Below are positions 52,117-60,622 of a stretch of DNA of 64,000 nt, one piece after another. Position 1 is the first letter of the stretch. Each line of letters begins with the position of its first letter. A program made the position numbers and the translations under genes. The notes under the pieces are model-generated. The model saw only the letters and a list, made by a program, of their open reading frames with translations, was not told where the DNA came from and searched no databases. Origin of the DNA: Cupriavidus yeoncheonensis (GTDB taxonomy: Bacteria > Pseudomonadota > Gammaproteobacteria > Burkholderiales > Burkholderiaceae); NCBI RefSeq assembly GCF_905397275.1, contig NZ_CAJPUY010000001.1, positions 310,001 through 374,000 of the forward strand, written 5' to 3'.

Positions 52117-52782
52117 TCAATGCAGTTGCGCCACATACTGGGCAACTGCAGCGATCTCCTCGTCTGTCATCAACGGCACCAGCAGGCTCATCAGCTTGCC
52201 GGGACCGCCACGCGTACCGGACTTCCACGCGTGGAGCTGCCTGGCCACGTATTCCGGCTGCTGGCCGCCAATGCGCGGAAAATCCGGCGCGATGCCCTCA
52301 CCGTTCGGCCGATGGCATGAAACACAGGCCGGCAGCCGGCTGGACGGATTGCCCTTCCAGTAGATGGCCTTGCCCGCCTCGACCAGATGCGGCTGGTCGG
52401 CCTGCCCCCGCGCAGGCGCCTGGCGACTGAAGTAGTGCGCGAGCTCGCGCATTTCCGTTTCGCCCAGGCCCTCGACCACGGCGGCCATCGTGGCGTCCTG
52501 GCGCAGTGCGACCCCGCTCGCACTGGCCTGGAACTGCCGCATTTGCTTGAACAGGTAGTCTTCGTTCTGGCCTGCCAGGCTCGGATAGGCCTTCTGCACG
52601 CTCTGGCCGGTGTTGCCGTGGCATGCCGCGCAGACCTGCGCCACCTTCTGCGGCGCGCGCAGCGACGCATCGGCTGCCGGTGCTGCCGGTGCTGGCTGTC
52701 CCAGCGACGGCAGCGCCGGCATCAGCGCGAGCAACGCAGACAGACAGGCCGGCAGCCGCAGGCGCTCGACAGGAAGTTTCAC
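52117..52782 (-). CDS. Di-haem cytochrome c4-type protein
   Basis: A 221-residue periplasmic cytochrome. After a signal peptide (to about residue 29-35) come two haem sites, C51-A-A-C54-H55 and C153-V-S-C156-H157, each in a class I domain with distal Met candidates (MAAVVEGLGETEM; LMSLLVPLMTDEEI). The paired-domain layout equals cytochrome c4, an electron carrier to terminal oxidases or from periplasmic dehydrogenases. Here it sits between a Bug receptor and an exported formamidase-like protein, so it may accept electrons from a periplasmic oxidation not otherwise encoded in view. Confidence 0.93.
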   Translation of the reverse strand: MKLPVERLRLPACLSALLALMPALPSLGQPAPAAPAADASLRAPQKVAQVCAACHGNTGQSVQKAYPSLAGQNEDYLFKQMRQFQASASGVALRQDATMAAVVEGLGETEMRELAHYFSRQAPARGQADQPHLVEAGKAIYWKGNPSSRLPACVSCHRPNGEGIAPDFPRIGGQQPEYVARQLHAWKSGTRGGPGKLMSLLVPLMTDEEIAAVAQYVAQLH

Positions 52783-52812
52783 GTCCGGATCCTCGCGATC
52801 AGCATTGGCGGC

Positions 52813-53856
52813 CTAGTTGAGATACCCGCCGGTTTTGGCAACGATCTTGTGCGCGCGCTGGGTTTCGCTGCTCAGGCGCGTGGTCAGGCCGTTGACACCG
52901 GTCTGGCTGAAGGCGGTGTCAACGCTCAGTGCGGTCATCTTGTCGCGGATCGCGGCGTCGCTCATGATGGCGCGGATCTCGCTCCGCAGCCGCTCGACGA
53001 CGGGGGCCGGCGTGCCCCTGGGGGCAAAGACGCCATACCAGACGGTGATGTCATAGCCGGGAATGCTCTCGGCGACGGTGGGCACGCTGGGCAGGGTCTT
53101 GAGCCGGTTCGCGTTGCCAACTGCCAGCAGTTTCAGTTTGCCGGCATTCACGTGCGGCATGTACTCGAGCAGCGGCCCCGTCGCCAGGTCGATGTGCCCG
53201 GCGATCATGTCGTTGATGGTCGGGCCGCTCCCCTTGTAGGGAATATTGGTGATATTGACACCGGCCATCGTATTGATCATCTCGAGCGGATAGCTGGTCG
53301 GGCCGCCGTAGTTGACCTTGCCCGGATTGGCCTTGGCATACGCAATCAGCTCGGCAACGGTCTTGTAGGGCGTGTGCGGGTTCGTGACCAGCACCAGCGG
53401 CGACTCGCCCAGCGGCGCCACGGGCAGCAGATCGCGCGTCACGTCGTAGGGCAGTTTGCGGTAGAAGGCGGCATTGACGGCATGGATGCTGTTCAGGATG
53501 CCGATCGTATGGCCGTCCGGTGCCGCGCGCACGAGCGCCTCCGCGCCGATGTTGCCGCTGGCGCCTGGCCGGTTCTCCACCACGACGGGTTGCCCCAGTG
53601 CGGCAGACAGGCGCTGCGCCACGGTCCTGGCCAGCACGTCGTTGATGCCCGCCGGCGGAAACGGCACGATGAACGTAATGGGCCTGGACGGCTTCCAGCC
53701 CCCCTGTGCGTTGGTGTCCTGTGCGGCGTTGGCGCTGCCCGGCCGCAGGCCCGCGACAGCCACGGCAACCGTGGCAGTGATGGCCGCCACGACGGCGGCA
53801 AGCGTGGCCGCCCGGCGCGGGGCAGTCAGGCGTGACGGAGCATTCCGGCTTTGCAT
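52813..53856 (-). CDS. Bug-family (TctC-like) periplasmic solute-binding protein
   Basis: A 347-residue periplasmic receptor. It has a long signal region (residues 1-45, AAVVAAITATVAVAVAGLRPGSANA) and the Bug pattern: WKPSRPITFIVPFPPAGINDVLARTVAQRLSAALGQPVVVENRPGASGNIGA, and INDMIAGHIDLATGPLLEYMPHVNAGKLKLLAV. These proteins bind carboxylates or amides and serve tripartite tricarboxylate transporters or signalling; Burkholderiales hold very many orphan copies. No TctA or TctB membrane gene is adjacent. The start at 53856 follows AAGGAGA. Confidence 0.92.
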   Translation of the reverse strand: MQSRNAPSRLTAPRRAATLAAVVAAITATVAVAVAGLRPGSANAAQDTNAQGGWKPSRPITFIVPFPPAGINDVLARTVAQRLSAALGQPVVVENRPGASGNIGAEALVRAAPDGHTIGILNSIHAVNAAFYRKLPYDVTRDLLPVAPLGESPLVLVTNPHTPYKTVAELIAYAKANPGKVNYGGPTSYPLEMINTMAGVNITNIPYKGSGPTINDMIAGHIDLATGPLLEYMPHVNAGKLKLLAVGNANRLKTLPSVPTVAESIPGYDITVWYGVFAPRGTPAPVVERLRSEIRAIMSDAAIRDKMTALSVDTAFSQTGVNGLTTRLSSETQRAHKIVAKTGGYLN

Positions 53857-54127
53857 TGACTCTGGTCTCCTTGTGAATCGCGATGCACGGGCGACAGGGT
53901 CGGCCCGGGCTCGTACTCTCGCTGATCCGGACACAAGGCGCTTCCCCATTTGGGGAGCGGTTTACCAAAACGTCCTCCGTTCTGCGCTATCGGTACGCTC
54001 AGCGGCCAGCGCCGGCGGTCGCATGGCCCGCACTTACCGGAATGTCCAAGAACTTGATGCGCGCTTCGCTCGTGCCGCGGTGGCTCATGCAACATGGAAC
54101 GCCAGACCAACGACCGGAGCAAACGCA

Positions 54128-54916
54128 ATGCATCAAAGCCAGAACGGCACCGTCGCCACGATTGGCAACGGCCCCATCCATGTCATCGGCTTGCATGGCT
54201 GGTTCGGCCATGCAGGCGGATGGGGGCCGCTTGTCGACGTGCTCGACGGCGATCGCTTCACCTACGCCTTTATCGACTATCGGGGCTACGGGTCCCGGCG
54301 CAGGATGCCGGGCGGATTCGACCTGCAGGAAATCGCCGCCGATGTGCTGTCCCTGGCCGATGAACTGGGATGGCAACGCTTCTCGCTGATGGGACACTCC
54401 ATGGGCGGCAAGGCCATGCAGGCGGTCGCGATGCTTGCCCCGGCACGCGTCAACGCCATGGTCGGCATCACGCCGGTGCCCCCGACTCCCGTGCCGTTCG
54501 ACGTGCCGACACGCTCGCTGTTCGAGCGCGCCGCCTGCGAGTTCGCGGCAAGAGTCGCCGTGGTCGACCATTCGACCGGCGCCCGCCTGAGCCGCCGTTG
54601 GGTGGAAAGGATTGTCCGGGCCTCGGTCGAGCATGCCGACCCCGATGCGTTTGCCGCCTACTTCCGGGCATGGGCCGACACCGATTTCTCTGCCGACATT
54701 GCCGGCACCACGATTCCCACGCTGCTGCTGGTGGGTGAGCACGACCCCTCGCTGACCGTCGACGTCATGCAGCAAACGTACGGCCGGGCATTCGCCGACC
54801 TGGCCATCGACGAGATTCCCAATGCGGGCCACTATCCGATGGACGAGACACCCGTGGACCTGGCCACGCGGATCGAGCGTTTCCTGACGGCCGCTGATCA
54901 CCGCGGCCGTACCTGA
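54128..54916 (+). CDS. Alpha/beta hydrolase
   Basis: A 262-residue cytoplasmic hydrolase: IHVIGLHGWFGHAGGWGPLVDVLDGDRFTYAFIDYRGYGSRR, nucleophile elbow LMGHSMGGKAMQ, Asp in VGEHDPSLT and His in NAGHYPMDETP, forming a full triad. It resembles C-C hydrolase and haloperoxidase-type esterases. It is divergent from the Bug receptor gene, separated by 271 bp. The start at 54128 is chosen for GGAG ten bases upstream and for family length; an in-frame extension into the divergent gap is not supported. Confidence 0.87.
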   Translation: MHQSQNGTVATIGNGPIHVIGLHGWFGHAGGWGPLVDVLDGDRFTYAFIDYRGYGSRRRMPGGFDLQEIAADVLSLADELGWQRFSLMGHSMGGKAMQAVAMLAPARVNAMVGITPVPPTPVPFDVPTRSLFERAACEFAARVAVVDHSTGARLSRRWVERIVRASVEHADPDAFAAYFRAWADTDFSADIAGTTIPTLLLVGEHDPSLTVDVMQQTYGRAFADLAIDEIPNAGHYPMDETPVDLATRIERFLTAADHRGRT

Positions 54917-55020
54917 CGCCCCCGGCGATCCGGAACGGCTGCCGAACTTGCGCAACGGCAGGCGTTCCACGGATGCGGCACCAAGGATGCGCCAATGGGC
55001 ACGTCAGGCACATCCGCTGT

Positions 55021-55530
55021 TCAAGGCGTCTCTGTCGCGCCGATCGCGGCCAGGCCGCGGCGGCCGATCTCCTCGTCCACCTCCGACGGTCCCCCGCTCA
55101 CGCCGACAGCCCCGACCAACCGGCCATCAACGAAGACACCAAGGGACCCCTGCGACGGAAAGACGGGGCCGCCATAAACGAGCGAACTCATCTGTCCGAA
55201 GACGATGGGATTGGCCTGATACCGCTTCACGAGGTCCGCACCGGAGGCACCGCCGGTCGCCGCCGACGCAATGGCCTTGCCGCGGGCGACATCGAAGGTC
55301 GCAAACGGGGCACCGTCCATTCTCACCCCGCTGAGAAAGTGGCCGGACACATCAACCACGACGATGCTGACCGGGACCTTGCGGTCCGCGGCGAAGCGTC
55401 TGGCGGCCTCGGCAAGGCGGATCGCCGCGTCCGCGCCCAGGGTCTGCATCGGTATCACGCTTGCCGCGGATGCGACCGACGCGCAGGACAGGTGCAGCCC
55501 GATGGCCACGGCTAAGGCAGAGCGTTTCAT
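55021..55530 (-). CDS. GlcG/HbpS-family protein with signal peptide
   Basis: A 169-residue protein with a signal peptide (MKRSALAVAIGLHLSCASVASA) and a GlcG/HbpS (DUF336) domain: LAEAARRFAADRKVPVSIVVVDVSGHFLSGVRMDGAPF, GKAIASAATGG, and GGVPVF-like GGPVFPSQGSLGVFVDGRLVGAVGVSGG. HbpS of Streptomyces binds haem extracellularly; GlcG members occur with glycolate and propanediol genes. Function here is open. It precedes the porin gene's position in the minus-strand direction (the porin stop is downstream-right), so both may share a transcript starting at the porin. Confidence 0.88.
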   Translation of the reverse strand: MKRSALAVAIGLHLSCASVASAASVIPMQTLGADAAIRLAEAARRFAADRKVPVSIVVVDVSGHFLSGVRMDGAPFATFDVARGKAIASAATGGASGADLVKRYQANPIVFGQMSSLVYGGPVFPSQGSLGVFVDGRLVGAVGVSGGPSEVDEEIGRRGLAAIGATETP

Positions 55531-55611
55531 GGAATCTCCTATGCTTGACGCGATCGCGGGCGCCGGCACCGTGCTGGCACGGCGACCGGTCAACGTACCG
55601 CCGGGCGAGGA

Positions 55612-56664
55612 TCAGAACAGATGGCGAATACCCATCATCACACCGCGCGGATCGGAAACGCTGTTCGCCGTCACCTCATTGGGAATATTGGAGAACGTGT
55701 AGTTGGCCTTGTTCGTATTCCAGATCTTGCTGGCGTTGGCATAGAGCGTCGTGCGCTTGGACATCGAATACTGGTAGCCGATCGACGCCTGCTGGCCCCG
55801 GTTGGACGTGCCGACCGATTGCTGCATGCCGTACGCAAGCAGCACCAGTCCGGCGCCCCCGACGGGAATGGTCGTACCAACGTGGAAGCCACGGTCCTTC
55901 AGCGTCGCCTGCCCCGGCACCCACCGCGTGGCCTGCCGTACGTTGGCGAACAACTTCAGCCAGGGGAATTCGTAGGTAGCACCGATCGCGCGCTCGTCGC
56001 GGTCGGCATCGGCCACCGCGTTGATGCTGTAGGTGCGCTCATAGGCCAGGCCAAGCCACAGCGGACCGTTGGCATAGGTCAGCCCGATGCCCCCCAACCG
56101 GTCTGCGTCGAGCGGAGCCGAGGTCCGCTCGGCTCCGAACGAATAGATCACGCTGCCTTGCAGCCCGCCAAATTCGGGGCTTTCGTAGCGCACGGAGTTG
56201 TCGGCGCGCGCGGTCAGGCTGCTGCCTGCGGGGCCGCTGTTCTGCAGTCGACCGAGCGGGCCATACGGCGAGAAGCCGAAGGCCGATGCCTGCCCTTCGA
56301 TGTAGTAGATCGGCGTGTTCTGCCGGCCAAACGTCAGCGCACCCCAGTTCTTGTTGCTCAGGCCGACGTAAGCCTGACGGCCAAACAGCCGCCCGCCTTG
56401 CTGGGCCGTGCCACTGTCGAGCGCCAGCCCCGACTCCAGGGTAAATACGGCGGACGTCCCTTGCCCCAGTTCCTCTATGCCACGCAAGCCCCAGCGCGAC
56501 TGATACAGCCCCCCGTCCTCGACCCGGGCGACATGGTTCCCCCCGGACTTGACATACTCGGTGTAGAGATCGGCCACGCCATAAAGGGTCACCCCCGACT
56601 GTGCCGCTGCCATGCCCGGCACCGTTGCCATCGCCGCCACCAAGAATGCTCCCCTTCTCTTCAT
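55612..56664 (-). CDS. Outer-membrane porin (Burkholderiales general porin type)
   Basis: A 350-residue porin. The signal peptide MKRRGAFLVAAMATVPGMAAAQ is followed by SGVTLYGVADLYTEYV, then GGRLFGRQAYVGLSNKNWGALTFGRQN around loop 3, and a terminal GIRHLF. It forms 16-stranded trimers for small hydrophilic solutes. The start at 56664 follows GGAGAAAGGC. It is upstream of the GlcG-like gene on the same strand (81-base gap) and may import a substrate for that unit. It is clearly different in sequence from the 40-kb porin. Confidence 0.93.
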   Translation of the reverse strand: MKRRGAFLVAAMATVPGMAAAQSGVTLYGVADLYTEYVKSGGNHVARVEDGGLYQSRWGLRGIEELGQGTSAVFTLESGLALDSGTAQQGGRLFGRQAYVGLSNKNWGALTFGRQNTPIYYIEGQASAFGFSPYGPLGRLQNSGPAGSSLTARADNSVRYESPEFGGLQGSVIYSFGAERTSAPLDADRLGGIGLTYANGPLWLGLAYERTYSINAVADADRDERAIGATYEFPWLKLFANVRQATRWVPGQATLKDRGFHVGTTIPVGGAGLVLLAYGMQQSVGTSNRGQQASIGYQYSMSKRTTLYANASKIWNTNKANYTFSNIPNEVTANSVSDPRGVMMGIRHLF

Positions 56665-57020
56665 GCCTTTCTCCTCGCTGTTCCGTCCTGTCTGACGATA
56701 TGGTTCTTGCGCGGTCATTGACCGGCGCAGCAAGGGTATGGGCTGCCGCCGGGAACGCATTAACCCAATCGTCCCGCCAATTGGAAAGGTGTCCGGACAT
56801 GCGGGCAGCGTGCGGATCAGCAGCGAAGGTTCACAGGGGAAAAGGGCCGGAGGGCTGGAGGACTGGCGCCTGGGTACGCAGGCAGAATCGACCGGGCGCT
56901 ACCCCGTCGACGCGGCGCGCCGGAACCGCACACAAGAAAGGCCGGGTCGAACCCGGCCTTGCATGAACGCCTACCGTCAGCGGCGTCGAACGATCGCGCC
57001 CCGGGTCACACCCGGTTTCG
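56665..57020. other. Gap between porin and lipoprotein genes
   Basis: No gene could be supported. GCGCGGTCATTGACCGGCGC at 56709-56728 is a near-palindrome 45 bases before the porin start and may be an operator. A perfect hairpin lies at 56938-56960 (AAGGCCGGGT, CGA, ACCCGGCCTT). It is followed on the minus strand by a T-rich stretch and so probably terminates the small lipoprotein gene. Confidence 0.55.
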
Positions 57021-57161
57021 CTACAGGTTCCGGCTGAACTCGTAGTTGTAGGGATCGCTGTTGAAGCGATGCGAATTGTCGGCACCCATCTGCGGGGCAG
57101 CGCAGCCGAGCATGCTCAGTGTCATCCCGCAGAGTACCGCGGCGGCCAGGAAACGGATCAT
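57021..57161 (-). CDS. Small lipoprotein
   Basis: A 46-residue protein with a lipoprotein signal peptide (MIRFLAAAVLCGMTLSMLGC; lipobox S-M-L-G-C, acylated Cys20) and a short polar tail AAPQMGADNSHRFNSDPYNYEFSRNL. The mature part is only 27 residues, so it may be a lipid-anchored peptide of the envelope. A GAGGTG ribosome-binding site precedes the ATG. A strong terminator-like hairpin follows. The family is not recognised. Confidence 0.7.
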   Translation of the reverse strand: MIRFLAAAVLCGMTLSMLGCAAPQMGADNSHRFNSDPYNYEFSRNL

Positions 57162-57328
57162 GATGCACCTCACTTCTGGAACGCGCGCCGGGGATACGGC
57201 GCAAGCGTGAATGAAGTCTAGGCTCAACGCCGCCGCCCGCGGGGTCACGCGTCCATTCCCGGAAACCGGCGAGGCGTCCGGAAGATTCCATGCGAGACAG
57301 GGCGGGAGCGAATCTCGTCAAAAATTGT

Positions 57329-57347
57329 CATTCGCCAGTGGCAAATG
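57329..57347. promoter_or_regulatory. Near-perfect palindrome between divergent lipoprotein and LuxR genes
   Basis: CATTCGCCA, G, TGGCAAATG: the arms match at 8 of 9 positions. It lies in the 300-bp divergent gap, which otherwise shows no gene. It is a candidate operator for either gene. Confidence 0.4.
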
Positions 57348-57461
57348 GCCCCCACCCTGTGAATCCAGCGTACGACGGGCACATCAAATTATGATGACAA
57401 CCGTGCTTTTCCGTCACTTCGCGGCAGGTTGAGTGATCCACACCGGGCTGGCAAGGACGGC

Positions 57462-60428
57462 ATGGCAAAGCGCGGCCAAGTGCTTCGGACGCTTGAATCG
57501 TCGGGTTGGCTCGCTAGAATCAATGGCATGCACAAAGGCTCCCACCCCGCATCGGTGCCGACCGGAACGGGGGCAACGGGGCAAAGGCGTCCTCGCCGCC
57601 AGCGCGCTGTCGACGAGATGCGGCCGGTCGAGGCTCCCGCGCCCCCGCCCCCGCCCCTGCCCTCATCCCCTTTCCTGCTGGCCACCAAGATCGTTCCCCC
57701 ACGGATGCCACAGGGCCTGATCGAGCGCCCGCGCCTGCTGGCGTGTCTGGCGCAAGGCAGCGAGAGACGCCTCACCGTGATCAAGGCCCCCGCCGGCTTC
57801 GGCAAGACCTCTCTGGCCGTTGCCTGGCTTGCGCAACTCCAAGCCGAAGGCGCGCGCACCGCGTGGCTTTCGGTGGATGAGGACGATGACGAGCCCGCAC
57901 GGTTCGTCAACCACCTGACGGAATCACTGCGCCTGGCCTGCGGCGACATCGGAGCGTCCGCGCTCAGCCTGACCATCGACGCTTCGCTGGTGCCGCCGCG
58001 CACCGTGGTCGCGATGCTGATCAACGAGCTGGCACAGGTCGACCGGCATCTCTACCTGTTCCTGGACGACTATCACCTGATCAGCGTCGCCGACATCCAC
58101 GATGCGGTGGCCCTGCTGCTCCAGCATGGCCCGCCGAATCTTCATATCGTCCTCGGCACGCGCGAAGACCCCCCGCTGCCGCTGGCCCGGCTGCGTGCGC
58201 GCAATGAGCTGCTCGAAGTCGACGCGTCGATGCTGCGCTTCAGTTTCGACGAGACCCAGCGCTTTCTGGAGCGGGAGTGCGAGGCCGGCCTGCCCTACGC
58301 TTCGGTCAACCAGCTGCACTCGGCCACTGAAGGCTGGGCGGCCGCGCTGCGCCTGTCGGCCACGATGCTGACGCGCGGCGATCCGCGCGCTGGCCGGTCC
58401 ATGGAGGCGCCATCGGGAACATCGCGGCCAATCGCGGCTTACCTTGAAGACATGCTCGCCTGCGAGCCGGCGGAACTGGTCGGGTTCATGCTGCGCACGT
58501 CCATCCTGGACCGGCTGTGCGCGCCGCTCTGCCTCGCGGTTACCGGTGCAGGGAACAGCCAGGCGCTGCTGGACACCCTTGCGGCCCGCCAGCTTCTGCT
58601 CGAACCACTGGACCTCGAAGGCCGCTGGTTCCGCTATCACCAGTTGCTGCGCGATTACCTGCACCAGAGGCTGGCCGCGCACGCCGGTAGCGATGTCGCC
58701 GAACTGCACCGGCGCGCGTACCGGTGGTACGCGTCGGAGGCGCTCTGGACCGATGCCGTCCGGCATGCCCTCGCCGCGGGCGACAAGGCCGCCGCAGTCG
58801 CCATGATCGGCGAATGCGCCATGGCACTGGTACGCAAGGGGGACCTGCTCACCCTGCTCGGATGGCAACGCCAGCTGCCCGCGGAGATCCTGCGCGGCCA
58901 GGCGGAGGTGCGCCTCGCGCTGGCCAGGGGCATGGCCCTGGCGCTGCGTTTCCAGGAGGCGCTTGCCATGCTGGATACGCTCGAACACGACGCCGCGGAC
59001 GGCGCGCTGCCGGACCCGGACCACTGCCTGTGGGAATGCAAGGCGATCCGGGCGGTAATGACCGCGCTGCAGGACGACCCGCCGGGCGCACTGCGGCAAG
59101 CCGAAGCCTGCCTGGCCCATCCAGTCGGCGCCGTCGGTGTCGATACGTGGACCCTCAACGCGCTGACCAATATCGTGCGATTCGGCCACTGGAAAGCGGG
59201 CCGGCTTGCGGAACTGTATGCAACACCGTGGATTCCCTATCCGGTGGAAGACGACCCGCGGAACCTGTTCACCACGGTTTACAGGTCGTGCCTGCTGGGT
59301 CTTGCCGAACTCCAGCAAATGCATTTCACGCTGGCCGAACGCCACTTTGTCCAGGCGATGCGGATGGCCGAGCAGAATGCGGGGCCGCAGTCCCCGGCTG
59401 CCGCGCTCTGCGCGCCGCTGCTGGCCCAACTGCGCTACGAGCACGATGAAATCGATGCCGCGGAGGCGCTCCTGCTCGAGCGCGCGCCGGTCATCAATGC
59501 CGTGGTACTGCTCGACAGCGTCCTGGTGGCGCACACCCTGCTGGTACGCATCGCCGCGGCGCGCGGCCAGATCGAGCAGGGTCATTACTGGGTCGACGTG
59601 GCCCTGAGCATCGGCCACCAGCGTGCCTGGCACCGGCTGATTGCGGCGGCCCTGCTGGAGCGCATCCGCCTGCTGCTGGCCGAAGCGCGGACGAAGGAAG
59701 CGGCGGCGTGCGTTGCACAGCTCGACGAACTCGCCCATGCCAGCGCCACCTCCGGACGCGCCAGCGCGTCCGAGATCGATCGTTATCGGGTGCTGGGCAC
59801 CGCCGGCCTGGCCATGGCGCAGCAGCGCGCCGCGGACGCGATACCTCTGCTGGACAGCCTGCTCGTGCGGTTCCCGCAAGGGCGTCCGGACTATCTGGCG
59901 CTGCGCGCCCGCACCATGGTCGCGCTGGCCTGCCTCGCGGCGGGTGATCCGGCGCGGGCCACCATGGAATGCCGCGAAGTGCTGGCGGCAGTGGAATCCT
60001 CGGGGGCGTACCGGACCATCCTCGACCAGGGACCCGGCATCGGCGCCCTGCTCCGGACAGTCCGCGAGAGCACGCCTGCCAGCGAGGAGAACCGCGGCAG
60101 GCTGGCATGCATCGACCAGCTCCTGGAACGCTGCAATGCCCGCTACTCCCTGCGCGAGAAGCCACCCTCGCCACCCTCGCCGCCCCCGACGCCGCAGCAG
60201 GAAGCGCTGAGCGTCCGCGAGCGCGGCATCCTTGACCTGATCGCGGCGGGCCAGTCGAACAAGGAGATTGCGCGCACGCTCGGCATCGGGCCGGAAACGG
60301 TCAAGACCCACGTCAAGAGCATCTTCGTCAAGCTGTCGGTCGACAAGCGCGCCCAGGCCGTTGCACGCGCGCAGACGCTCGGCCTCGTTGCCGGTCACGG
60401 AAGCAGCATGGCTGTAGCGGGCAAGTGA
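57462..60428 (+). CDS. MalT-type LuxR-family (LAL) transcriptional regulator
   Basis: A very large regulator of about 988 residues. An N-terminal Pro/Arg-rich leader of about 65 residues precedes a STAND/AAA-like ATPase: Walker A IKAPAGFGKTSLAVAWLA, Walker B-like HLYLFLDDYHLI and GWAAALRLSAT. A long TPR-like helical region covers roughly residues 430-870. The C-terminal LuxR HTH is LSVRERGILDLIAAGQSNKEIARTLGIGPETVKTHVKSIFVKLSV. MalT-like proteins bind an inducer and ATP, oligomerise and activate transcription. The start at 57462 follows AAGGA; 57528 is possible. The acyl-CoA ligase/PHA synthase genes downstream are likely targets. Confidence 0.92.
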   Translation: MAKRGQVLRTLESSGWLARINGMHKGSHPASVPTGTGATGQRRPRRQRAVDEMRPVEAPAPPPPPLPSSPFLLATKIVPPRMPQGLIERPRLLACLAQGSERRLTVIKAPAGFGKTSLAVAWLAQLQAEGARTAWLSVDEDDDEPARFVNHLTESLRLACGDIGASALSLTIDASLVPPRTVVAMLINELAQVDRHLYLFLDDYHLISVADIHDAVALLLQHGPPNLHIVLGTREDPPLPLARLRARNELLEVDASMLRFSFDETQRFLERECEAGLPYASVNQLHSATEGWAAALRLSATMLTRGDPRAGRSMEAPSGTSRPIAAYLEDMLACEPAELVGFMLRTSILDRLCAPLCLAVTGAGNSQALLDTLAARQLLLEPLDLEGRWFRYHQLLRDYLHQRLAAHAGSDVAELHRRAYRWYASEALWTDAVRHALAAGDKAAAVAMIGECAMALVRKGDLLTLLGWQRQLPAEILRGQAEVRLALARGMALALRFQEALAMLDTLEHDAADGALPDPDHCLWECKAIRAVMTALQDDPPGALRQAEACLAHPVGAVGVDTWTLNALTNIVRFGHWKAGRLAELYATPWIPYPVEDDPRNLFTTVYRSCLLGLAELQQMHFTLAERHFVQAMRMAEQNAGPQSPAAALCAPLLAQLRYEHDEIDAAEALLLERAPVINAVVLLDSVLVAHTLLVRIAAARGQIEQGHYWVDVALSIGHQRAWHRLIAAALLERIRLLLAEARTKEAAACVAQLDELAHASATSGRASASEIDRYRVLGTAGLAMAQQRAADAIPLLDSLLVRFPQGRPDYLALRARTMVALACLAAGDPARATMECREVLAAVESSGAYRTILDQGPGIGALLRTVRESTPASEENRGRLACIDQLLERCNARYSLREKPPSPPSPPPTPQQEALSVRERGILDLIAAGQSNKEIARTLGIGPETVKTHVKSIFVKLSVDKRAQAVARAQTLGLVAGHGSSMAVAGK

Positions 60429-60622
60429 TTCACGGGGCCCAGGCCCCGAGCAGCCGCTCACAGGCGCCCGCGCTGCTCCCCCGCAGCGCTCCCCTCTTCG
60501 GGGGATAACGCCCGCTTTCCTTCCCCGCCAACATGTCTCCAACACAAAGCGCCGCCTGAATCCCGCCAGGGATGACGGGCCCGGCGCACCGGGAAATCCC
60601 CCCTTTCCGTCTGGAGACTCTC

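Noticed and set aside
57924-60545. An 873-codon open frame on the minus strand opposite the MalT-type regulator
   Set aside because: It is a GC-rich shadow of the regulator gene: Arg/His/Gln/Gly-rich, no recognisable motif, and it lies fully antisense to a gene with ATPase and LuxR motifs.
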